Assembly: GCA_950022655.1 (NCBI GenBank)
Contig: OX465581.1
Span: 110,963,125-111,027,124 of the forward strand
Reading direction: 5' to 3'
Source of the DNA: Alentia gelatinosa
Taxonomy: Eukaryota; Annelida; Polychaeta; Phyllodocida; Polynoidae
DNA length: 64,000 bases
In this document: positions 45,600-56,000 of the stretch, piece by piece
How positions within the stretch are numbered: position 1 is the first letter of the stretch
Layout of the letters: the number at the start of each line of letters is the position of its first letter
Translations under genes and position numbers: made by a program
The notes under the pieces: generated by a model
The model's input: the letters and a program-made list of their open reading frames with translations, nothing else
Told to the model about the DNA's origin: nothing
Database searches by the model: none

Positions 45600-46470
45600 T
45601 ATCTGGAGTGTTGCTGGGTGGGTAGGATGCTGGGTGGGTAGGTTGGTGGGAAGGCAGATGGCTAACTAGTCTTGTGGATGGACACATTGATTGGCTGAGG
45701 TATGTCTGTAGTGGCTAGGAACTAGCGGCAAGGGTAAAATCGTTGGTGGGTAAAATGGTGGGTAAGTGGACAAGTTGGTATGTTGTAGTGTTTTCGGGTA
45801 CACTTTTTTATTGGGTCCGTAAAGAAAGTACATATAGATCACAGTTGTTGATAGATTATACGGAATATGAATCAATCATTGAGCCAAATAAAGAGACAAA
45901 AGCCTCAATTGACACACCAATTGGGTTTCATGGCTATGCCTTGAGGGATAGGGAGGTTGGTAGGCGAGGTGGTTAGACAGTGGGCAGGTTGGTGGTTAGG
46001 CAGGTTGATTCATGGGTAGGTTGATTGGTAAGCAAGTTGGTGGATAGGTATGTTAGTTGGTAGATAGGTAAGTTGGTAGGTGGGTAGGTTGGGATGGAAA
46101 ATTGATATGTGAACAGGTTGGTCTGTAGGTAGGTTGGTGGATAGGGAGGTTGGTAGGTGAGGAGGTTGGACAGTGAGTAGGTTGTTGGTTATGCAGGTTG
46201 ATATGTGAGCAGGTTGGTAAGTGGGCAGGTTTCTTGGTAGGCAGTTTGGTGGATAGGTAGATTGATAGGTGAGCAGGTTGGTAAGTGGGCTGGTTAGTGA
46301 GTTGGCAGGTTTCATGGTAGGCAGGTTGGTGGATAGGTAGGTTGATAGGTGGACAGGCTGGTGGATAGGTAGGTCAGTAGGTGAACAGCTTGGTGGGTAG
46401 GTAGGTGGTTGGGTTTGCAGGCTGGTGGGTGGGTGGATGGAGGGCAGGTTGGTGATTGGGCAGGTTGGTG
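45600..46470 (+). repeat. Degenerate TTGGTGGNTAGG minisatellite
   Basis: About 870 bp built from variants of GTTGGTGGATAGGTAG and AGGTTGATAGGTGAGCAG, interrupted by unique sequence near 45800-45940. ORFs on both strands are by-products of the repeat. Confidence 0.9.
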
Positions 46471-47750
46471 GCTGTTCTGCATGTGCATATGTCAGGTCCT
46501 ACATTGGACTGAGGGCATGCATAGGAAGGGACGTGGGCTTTAGGAAACAAAGAATGCAAGGAATCACAAGCTTTTTTCAGCAGTTCAGTGTACTGAGGGA
46601 ATTCATAGTTGAGGATGGGTAAAATATATTAAGAGTGAAGTCATCGGTTTGTAAGCAAAGACTCAAGGCAACACATTCCAACTGCAATGTTTTCTCGGAG
46701 GTGAACATAACCACCATCGTTTTTGTATGCTTGTACCCAGGTAATCTTGCTCACTCTTTGCAATTATGATTAGTCGTAATTCTTTTGCACTGTCAGTATC
46801 TAATTGCATAGTTTCTTTGTGAAAACCATAGGCTTAACAAAAACAACAGAGGCGCCACCTGAAAGAGCATATATAGAAACCTCACTTGGCTGCTTACACT
46901 GGCCACCATAGCTACACTACATTAGCTCTGGTTGGGTTAAAGACAAATGCTGGTAGTCTTGGGCGATTTCTAAATTCTATTGAGTTTTGCAAATAACTCT
47001 GGATGATTTAAGTTCCATATATCAGTAAATAGAAAATGCAAAAACAAATGGCATGTCACCATGCTAACTTCTATGGGAGGGCCATCTGAAAATGTAAGTG
47101 TTTAACTGTTGTTGTCTATGGGATACTGCAATATTTTGACTTTGTGGCTAGATGACACTGATGTTCTATTGCTATATTTAGATAATTCTGGATTCTGATA
47201 GTTGGGAACATATACAAATGAGAAATGCTAAAAAAATACTATGTCACCGTGCTAACTTCTATGGGAAGGCCATCTGAAAATATAAGTTCTTAACCATTGG
47301 TGTCTATGGGAAACTGCTACATTTTCATGAACTCAGGTGGCAGCACCAGCGTAAATTGAGTAGCAACAGGGGGCGCAGCGATACCTACCCGCATTTGTCT
47401 TTAAATCCATGGCCACCTCCATCCAAAGGCAGTAAGTGTCTGTGACTCTCCCTGCAGAACTTTCATGTGACCTGGACCTATGCTTGGAGAATGTGATATT
47501 TCTTACTCTTGAAGTCATTCTTATATATTCTTATTTCCTTTTGTGTGTATTTTGAATAAAATAACCACAAAGGTAGACTTTATTATCAGTTTTGATTATT
47601 TGAACGTGGCTGAGACACCTCTGTTACAAAAAAAAATTTAATCAGTTTTGTGAGCTGTGAATATTTCTTAATAAGTTTTCTGCTCTCAGAACCTACATGT
47701 GAAAAAGAAAATTTGGTCAGAGAGAGAATTCGTGGACACGGCCTGGGTTT
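46471..47750. other. Non-genic stretch with an internal ~170-bp duplication
   Basis: GCTAACTTCTATGGGAGGGC (47071) and GCTAACTTCTATGGGAAGGC (47250) begin two similar segments of about 90 bp. GAGGCGCCACCTG near 46850 and CTCAGGTGGCAGC near 47333 are roughly inverted and may be the ends of one element. Confidence 0.45.
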
Positions 47751-48125
47751 TATCTCACCCCTGGTACAAGTGTAGCCATAGGAATAACATTAGAAAAAAA
47801 TACTCAACGATCACCCCGGTAAAGTGACAATACTACGTCATGGTCGTCGCGTAGTGAATATGAGATGACGTCATAGGCGATTGACCAATCAGCGGCCAGG
47901 ATTTCAGAGAGATAACAAGACAAGACAAGAAATTTCAACTCCCCTAACCTTGAAAGGGGTGAGATAAATCCAGAACTGCACTCGAATCGTAAAATAAACA
48001 ATACTCCACTCGTTTGAAAGGGCCGTAATCGTCAGTCGGCTTCGCCTCGATGAAGATTGCGGCCCTTCCAAACTCGTGGAGTATTGTGTATTAATACGAT
48101 TCTCTATGCAGTTCTATATAGAACC
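47751..48125. repeat. Block-hairpin element (family 5)
   Basis: The block is bounded by TTTTATCTCACCCCTGGTAC and AAGGGGTGAGATAAATCCAG. The hairpin arms AATCGTAAAATAAACAATAC and GTATTGTGTATTAATACGAT surround the loop CGTCAGTCGGCTTCGCCTCG. A truncated block is at about 39425, and hairpin fragments lie at 3385 and 16790. Confidence 0.75.
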
Positions 48126-49793
48126 ATACCAACCTCTTAGTCGGAACAGTGTGGAGACAGAGATGGGAGCTAACCTAGTGGCTGCTCCGAACAGGTTTCA
48201 CGTTCTAGCGTTAAATTCAACTTAATTTTATTACATGACAAAAACTCTACTACAAGAATTCATTCAAGGACGGTAACAAGATGTAGAGAACAAATACAAA
48301 ACATAGGTTATCTATCATTTTTATTTCCGTTTGAAATATTTCACCGTAGCTTCTTGACTTTGAAAATAAATATCAATGAATGATCGGTAAACAAAAATCC
48401 TACAATGTATGATCATTCTAGATACTCTTCTATTTATCTACGATACATTGTTGATAACTGCTCAAATACAAAACTAATATCAGTAAATAAAGTACAGAAA
48501 CCGTTAATTTACTTTATAATACAGCTCGAGAATGGCAGGAGTAAATGATACTAAATTAGCAAAGTGAAAGAACATTAAATAATCACTATATTTTAATAAG
48601 CTCCATTCCTCCATGAATAGTGAGATTATAGGTATATCGTCCACATGAGGTGCATGAACGGAGTTTAAAAGCAGATGTGGTTTACTCACCAGTAGTGGAG
48701 AATTCTTTATATTCGGTTCTATTTTTATTATCTATTGGCACATCATCCACATATCAATGGTAAAAGCATCCACCCCTCGCAACATATATATTCAACTGCT
48801 CAGCCGACTACGGTACTTCTCGTTTCCTGCACACAGTGGTTTAACATAATAATGCAATATTTCTATTGGTCCTTCTCGATGACTATACATACAAAGTGAC
48901 TCAAAGAAAGACATATGGGACATCCATAATACGCAGAATTTACGAGATTTTTGACCCTCCCCCCCCCCCCCCTGCCGATCATGTACGCAATAGAACGCAA
49001 TAGAATGGATGGCTCCCATACAAGAAAAACCAAAACCAACGCTATTTATGTGTACATGTACCATTGATCTTCGAAACAGGCATGCCTTCTTTTTCATGAC
49101 TTGAAAAATGCAACTAAATGCCGAAACGTTGTGAATGTTTGTTCAAATAAAGCCACAAAACAAACCGGATTGGGCAGCAGTCGAGTTGTGCTTGTTCCTG
49201 CCACCTGTCTATCTTATAACCGCCAAGTTCTGTATCTAGAATCTCACTACTACCCTACAAAGCCACCAGTCAGTTGGACATTCAACCCTACCCTCACCTT
49301 GTTTTTCTTTGCCGAAACAGATGTGCAGAATAACAATAATACGCCAGGGAAAATACAAGGAGACAACTTCAAAATAATCCGTGTAATTCTACTACAAACC
49401 TAACTGGTCATAATATCTTTAAAGTGAATCTCACGAATGCGTTGGTTATATAAAAACCAAAATATCACAACCTCCCCCGTCTTATTAGAGCAATTAAATG
49501 AATAGAAATGGTTTCTGTACATATTTGTATATAAAAGGGGATAAATACTTCTGTCGGTGAACTAGATAATCTTTCGCAGCGGATGTATGTGCCGGACACT
49601 TATCACACAACGTCGTCGATTATCAGCAGTTTTAACCATCACATGTTGGATGTATAAAAATGTACCATATGTATATAAATCAGCGAGTTTTGCATTCTAT
49701 TAAAAAAAACTTGCGACTCGCGTTGTAATCCTCAGTTTACACCTGGGTACATACATGATGCTGTACAATACAATCCCTTGGTTGGTACTTTCA
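48126..49793. other. Non-genic stretch with a MITE and a possible retroelement tail
   Basis: Contains a poly-G MITE (48914-49020). At 49110-49160, GCCGAAACGTTGTGAATGTT followed by TTCAAATAAAGCCACAAAAC looks like the 3' part of a retroelement. Not enough remains to classify it. Confidence 0.4.
48914..49020. mobile_element. Poly-G MITE, copy 4 (short)
   Basis: TATGGGACATCCATAATACG and ATGGATGGCTCCCATA ends with a 14-base C run. The centre is partly deleted. Confidence 0.65.
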
Positions 49794-50062
49794 AGAAACG
49801 TCACAAAATTTCATGTTATTGTTCATACGGCGTGAGTTGTCTTCGCGAAGATATCATGAAGCGGAGCTGAGTGATATATGTAGCAGAAGACAACGAAAGC
49901 CATGTAAACAATCATATGAAATTGAGTGACGTTTAGATTTTATCCTACCCCGTCACATGTTTTTAACTTCATATGTCACACATGGCAAATGAATATTTTA
50001 TGGCCTAACTGTGGCATACAGTCATGTTAAGTCTATGGAGAGTTATATGACGGGTAGGATAA
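49794..50062. repeat. Hairpin-block element (family 3), intact
   Basis: The hairpin (49794-49936) begins AAGAAACGTCACAAAATTTC and ends GAGTGACGTTT, with loop TGAAGCGGAGCTGAGTGAT. The block (49937-50062) is bounded by TTTTATCCTACCCC and GGGTAGGATAAA and contains CATGTTAAGTCTATGGAG. Confidence 0.8.
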
Positions 50063-50447
50063 AGAGGGTGAACATCAACCTAATTGTATATAGGTTGGCT
50101 TGTCTTGCACAGATGGATCTAAGGCTTTTTTGTGAACTATCAGAGAATCTAATGATATAGACTAGCGCCATTTTTAAGATTACCAAACATGACATCTTAT
50201 TTACCATTTGGGTACTTACATAAAGACACCACATCATTCATCAAATTATACATTTCTTGCCATCAAGATTAAAACAAAAACAGAAGATAGCTTATCTCTT
50301 CTCTCAGAGATAAGCTGGAACAACAGTGTAATAAAAAAAAAACGAAAGAAAAAGGATTTACAGGTGTAGGTGATTTTGTCCAGATGCTGTGACATCCCAT
50401 CGAGTGTGTGTCAGGTATCTTATTTTCTTATGTTGTTTTCAGGTATT

Positions 50448-50742
50448 ATCTCATCCCTGGTATTTTCCCCCATATACTTAACATTGGGGACTTCTACCCA
50501 ATGCCCATGGAGTAAAAACTCAATGGGGCATTATGTCACAAAGGTTAGTTAATTAGTCAGTATGAAGGGTAAGATATATATTCAGAAACCTATTCAAGTT
50601 TACGGTCAGAGCTGGATCCCATCTGGTTTGAATCGCTGCGTAATTCATGCAGCTTTGCCTTGTGAATTATTACGCGATTCAAACTCGATGGGATACAAGC
50701 TCTAACCGTAAGCTTTCATAGGTTTCCTCTATAGAATGCCCC
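50448..50742. repeat. Block-hairpin element (family 1)
   Basis: Same order and orientation as 8258-8562: CATATACTTAACATTGGGGA, then CAGAGCTGGATCCCATCTGG and ATGGGATACAAGCTCTAACC around GCAGCTTTGCCTTGTGAATT. Confidence 0.8.
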
Positions 50743-52077
50743 ATGCTTACATCTTTCTCTGGGATTCAGGCAGATGATACTGCAGATATGATGTAGCAAA
50801 ATTGAAAAAGAAGCTATTTTTACTTCATCGACGAGTCTTCAGCACCTAATTACAAATTCTCTAGATATGCAAAATCTAAAAACTTCCTTTATACATGGTA
50901 TGAGAAATGAGTTAATATATGCTTGCTTCTCTCATTATTATAGCGATATATAGAGATGAGTAGATACTTAGTAACTGATTATCACAATGAGTGGGATGCT
51001 GGTCCCATTTCGTAGTTAAGCGTAACGTAGAGAACTCAGACTATTTACGTACCTCTACATCATGGTCATTTACCAGCAGTGCTACCAAATACAGTAAATA
51101 CATATGATGGCAATCTGCATCACTGGTGTAGAATTTGAAAATCATATGTTATAACTAACCTTTCCAGCATGTTTGTCTCTTCACATGATATGTGTCAATA
51201 TTATATATTGGACAATTTGAGACGTGGAGGAAAACACTTCTGGTCATAGAAAAAAGATTATATATTTAGAGTCAGACACAATCTACTCATTCTCCTCTTA
51301 TACACTTCTCCATGCCACCGAATTAAGTAGATTACAGATGTGCTAGATCTCCTAACTGCGGAACAGTTAGAACCCCAGGCACCTTCTGAAATGAGTTTTT
51401 TTTTCAAGGTAGCATCTCTCTGAGGATAGACCATTTTGCCTCGTATTGAGCCTTCTAAAATTAGTTCGAGTTACTGATAGTCACAGCACAGAAAACAGTA
51501 AGGTCTCAACATCCGATACCCACTATTCCTGAAATGTCAAAAGGGAAAATAATTGATAAAGCCGACAGCTAATATCCCCCTCTGGAGGTAATTGAGAAAT
51601 CATTATCAAACTAGAAGTAGGTAATGGAGATTTAACGCCATGTCGAGAGGCAGGGTCATATTCATGGCGAGAATTGGTATAAGGATAGAAGAGGAGTGGA
51701 ACTAGCCGCGGGAACTGCTATTTTAGTCACTCCACAATAGAATGAGGCGGAAGTCTACATGTTCTCTAGTTGCAAGAACGAAACCGTTGAAGTAATTCAC
51801 ACGAAGTGAACGAAAAGCCACCTGTCAGCAGGAGGAATACTTCCAATATCACATTGTCTCACCTTTCAGCAGTTTCTAGGATAAAACACAACAGGTACAG
51901 TAAACGTGCTGCACCTCATACTTCAATCAGAACAGGTAGCAGATGAAAACAATAAATTAACGCAATTAATCAAGTTACAGGCAGTCGCTTCTTGTGTAGA
52001 CATAACAAATGGACGGACAGGTTTGAAATCCCTTTACAATTTGTATACAAAGTATCAAAACCATCGAGGGACGAGTC
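50743..52077. other. 3' flank of the SPATA7-like gene
   Basis: No exon is supported. The plus-strand frame at 51906-52421 is mostly the antisense of the terminal exon. No canonical minus-strand AATAAA was found close to the stop. Confidence 0.45.
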
Positions 52078-53031
52078 TCAGAAATCGTCGTTATCATGGG
52101 GGCCCGTTACGTCCTTTTTGCCGACCTCGGACCTCGCCGTCTCGGCCTCGGACCTCACCGTCTCGGCCTCGGACCTCGCCGTCTGGGCCTCGGACCTCGC
52201 CGTGTCGGCCTCGGACCTCGCCGTGGTCCGCGCCGTGGACTGCGGGCTGTCGCTGGCGCGCCGCCGTCTGGGCGTGGGTTTGGGCGGCGGCGTGGGCGTG
52301 CCTCGCGCCGTCCCCTCGTCCTCGTCCTCGTAGTCGTCCTCGTAGTTGGCCACGCTGGTGGCGTCCGTCCTCGCCGTCTCGCTCTGCTCCTGGATGGGCT
52401 CGATCTCCCGCGAGGGGCTGAAGTGGGTGCTGGAGACGGGCGGCGCTTGTTTGTAGGCGCTCAGGTCGTCGTCCTGCTTGGAGAAGACCCTGCTGTCCCC
52501 AGGGTCCTCCAGGCTCGTGTACGATCTCCCCAGTGCTGTGGGGTCATCCTCCTCCAGGGAGTTCTCCCTGGAGGTGCTGCGTAAGCGTCCTGCGCGTTTG
52601 GGGATCGGAGGCCTGCCGGTGCCCGGGGAAGGCGAGCGGCTTCGGGACTGGTTCGCAGACCGACTCGCTTGTCGCAGAGTGGCCATGTCGAACTTCTTCG
52701 TGGTCATCATCAATGGGTCGAAGGTCCCACCGATGGTCCCATTCATACCAGAGGGCTTCTTCGAGACCCGGGCATCGTCAATGGATAAATCCCTCATGTC
52801 TCGGTCCATCCTGTCCTTCGTGTAGGTGTCGTACGGTTCGTCGGCGAATTTGAGCGTTTTAGTGTGGTTCCCTTCTGTGGGCCGGGTGAAGGTGCTTGTC
52901 AAACCCACCCCAGAGTCATAGTCATCATCGGTGTTGGGGAGACCCAAGTCTTGGCGCAAGTCATCCAGAAGTTCCCGCATCCGACTCTGGAAGTGTAACA
53001 CATTCATAAGCAGCTGGTCTTTTGGTGAGGG
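52078..53031 (-). CDS. SPATA7-like terminal exon, 318 codons
   Basis: Acceptor ATTTTTTTAAAG|CCCTCA at 53031 in phase 0; stop TGA at 52078. Strong GC and codon bias against an AT-rich background supports real coding. Helical start with MRELLDDLRQDLG, then disordered. The final repeats TARSEAD, TARSEAQ, TARSEAE, TVRSEAE and TARSEVG come from tandem 21-nt units (about 52105-52215). Antisense frames in this exon are shadows. Confidence 0.85.
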   Translation of the reverse strand, partial: PSPKDQLLMNVLHFQSRMRELLDDLRQDLGLPNTDDDYDSGVGLTSTFTRPTEGNHTKTLKFADEPYDTYTKDRMDRDMRDLSIDDARVSKKPSGMNGTIGGTFDPLMMTTKKFDMATLRQASRSANQSRSRSPSPGTGRPPIPKRAGRLRSTSRENSLEEDDPTALGRSYTSLEDPGDSRVFSKQDDDLSAYKQAPPVSSTHFSPSREIEPIQEQSETARTDATSVANYEDDYEDEDEGTARGTPTPPPKPTPRRRRASDSPQSTARTTARSEADTARSEAQTARSEAETVRSEAETARSEVGKKDVTGPHDNDDF

Positions 53032-56000
53032 CTTTAAAAAAATACACAAAACCCAACTCATTATCCAATACTTTAAACTAATATATGATCGCAATACAGT
53101 AATTTATGGGTGTGTAACCGTTGAAACCCAGTTTCGGGGGTTGTTTGGTTGGTGATATTTTATAGTTACCTCTAGCCTTGTCTCTGTTGTGAAGATCGTG
53201 GATATCAACACAATTTTTTTTTGAATTTTAATTTTATTTTTTTTTTTAATTTCATAATAACATCAAATAACGTGAGCTGATGCAGTCTAACCAGATCTAC
53301 TGCAGTGAGTGCACCCGCTGTGACATACAGAATGTTGGGCAAACTAAGATGGAACTGAAGTTTGAACAAGACGTGGCAAAAACACCTCTATGGCAAGCCG
53401 ATGCTACCTCGTACCTCGAAAATGACAAATTCCTGTCGGTTTTTGAACCAAAAATTAAAAAAAGAAATTCGATATGGAACTGAAGAAGCCCGTTCGACAG
53501 TACATCAAAAACAAAGTGCTATGGCTGAGATAAATGAAGCTGCGAGACACTTCACCTCCTCTGGGCACGAAGGGAAGGATGACCTATCCATACATGTCAT
53601 TCACTTTGTTCATGCCCTCTCAGGACACGACAAAGGCTGAGTACCTCCAAAACCTCTAAAGAGTTTAATTGGATCCAACAACTTCACACTAATACGTCCT
53701 AGGCCTTAAAGTTAAACACTAAGCAGGTGCCCAAGGTGTAGGGGTGTTCGCCTCGAGCCTGGGAGGTCGTGGGTTCAAACCCCGGTCGGGTCATACCAAA
53801 GACTTACACAAAAATGGCACCCACTGCCTATTCGGCTTAACACCCGCCATTAGATAATGAGTAGGGGTCTAGGGCCCGAGAGGAAGAACGGCCGTATAGC
53901 CTAATTCGGTGTTTGTGTAACACAATATCCCTTTAAAATTGCCCCAAAAAAACAAACTAAGTGACTCACCGGAACCCCTGTGGTAATACCATATAGCCAT
54001 GTTCAAAATTCAGAATCTCAGGGACGGGAATCACAAGGTATGACCCACGTGGCGATTCTGGATGCAGGGGCCATTTATCACAGGGAAAGGGAAAGGAATC
54101 GCACAGTGTGGAGTTCTATCTCACCCCTGGTATTTTCATCCCATAGGCTTAACAATGGTAGCTCGTTCTCAATGCCCCTATGAGTATTACAGTCCGTTCT
54201 CTATGATCTATAACACCACATATCCAGTATGTCTCTCATTCTTTTAGGCATAGTTTTGGTCTAAGTCGTCGTTTTCCAACTTGTTTGAATGCTACGATTT
54301 ATTCACTGAGCTTCGCCTCGTTCATATTGCTCTGCATCAAACTCACGGAGAATGACGACTTTGACCAAAACTTGTTGGTTTCTTCTTTAGTCTTTGAGAT
54401 AAGGGCTGATGGTTGAGATGATGGGTCTCAGGATTATGTCAACATATATGCTGAATTTTTTTTCTAAAATACAGTTATTTGCTGATACTATCGGGCGGCC
54501 TGGCGGTGAGATGCAGAGTTTATGTATTTTGCCAAAGAAAGTCAATCAATACTCACAACTTTCAAATCGTGTTTTCGTCGCTGGATGTGTGAATGGAAAA
54601 CCTGCTTCAGCACCCTGTGAAAAAACAAGTTGATCAGGGATTACAGTTGGGTTGGACAAGAACAAGTTGAAAGCCACCAAGCCCCTAAGTGGATGACGAG
54701 GGAGTTAGTGTAGTGTAGAGTTTAGGTTCCCTGGTCATTCCCTGAATTATGGTACCAGCCAACCTAGACTGTCCCATGGTAGCCAATCATATGGCTGGAA
54801 ATAGTCAGTGCGAAAAGTGGACTTGTAAATGAGATTTTTAATATGTTTTTTACTGCACACGATTCTCCACTTGAATAGCCAGTGCGAAAAGAGGACTTAC
54901 AACTGAGATTCTCTTTTTTAATGCACACAATTTACCACAATGTTACATTATTCACATTACCCTGTAACTTCTTTTATCCTATCCTGATTTTCCATAGATT
55001 TAACATGGTGTGACTGTATGCCACGGTTATGCCATTAAATACTTATGCCACTGGTGACATTAACGTGAAGTTAAACATGTGACAGGGTAGGATAAAATCT
55101 AAACGTCACTCAATTTCATATAATTGTTTACATGGCATTCATGTTGTCTTCTGCTACAGATATCACTCAGCTCTGCTTCGTGATATCATTCTGTGAAGAC
55201 AACTCAAACCATTTTAACAATCATATGAAATTCACCACTTTGTGATGATACTAATCCCATGACAAGACAAGTATAACCATGTCCCATCAGCATTATGTGG
55301 TGTGTTTTATCCTACCCCTAACATGAAATCCCATAGGCTTAACATTGAGTTTCTGAAAAAAATAAAGGATCAAGAATCAAAATATAGGTTTTTATAGGTT
55401 GTAAAGGTTTCACTGAGAGGCCTATACATATCCAACTTACCTCGTGAAATATTGTCATCGATCTCTCAAACGCTTTAAATGCATTGTTTAAAGATAGTAT
55501 TTTAACCAGCATTTTGTTCTCCAATAGTTTCCCAAAAGGACTGATTGTAGAGTATCCCTTCCTATCAATATTCTAATGTTCTGTTCAAGCATCACTTTTT
55601 GCAAAATTTTGCAAAATGAATGTCATAATTGTCTACTCAATTACCACAAAATCCGTCAGTTTTGCATCCCTTGCAATTACAGTCACAAAAAATATATTAC
55701 AGATTCACGTTCTTTTAACTCCATAATGGCTCTTTCTAACTACATTGCAGTCCTTTCTGGTATTAAGAAAACAATGTTTTACACAAATTCAACATTGCAA
55801 AACATGAAATGTCTATCACAATGGAAACGTTGCAAAATGCTTGAGAACTGGATAAATGCTGCATAAATTATGACTCAGTTTGTGACTTACCGATTAGCCA
55901 TGAAATCACTTTGTTCACTAAACAATTATTGAAAATATATTCTGTGTACATGTCCATTTAAGCTGACATAATAAAACATTTATGCAAGTCTGACTCAATG

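Larger units (their letters stand above)
53032..55440 (-). other. SPATA7-like intron with several insertions
   Basis: Contains a GIY-YIG fragment, a SINE, a family-4 element (54116-54400) and a family-3 element (54972-55240). No further exon is supported. Confidence 0.55.

Noticed and set aside
45460..46559. Proline/threonine-rich open frames
   Set aside because: They come from the TTGG/TAGG minisatellite.
52096..52853. Long plus-strand open frames
   Set aside because: They are antisense shadows of the GC-rich SPATA7-like terminal exon.
53723..53800. Functional tRNA gene
   Set aside because: The acceptor and anticodon stems do not form; the same body occurs elsewhere without the head.
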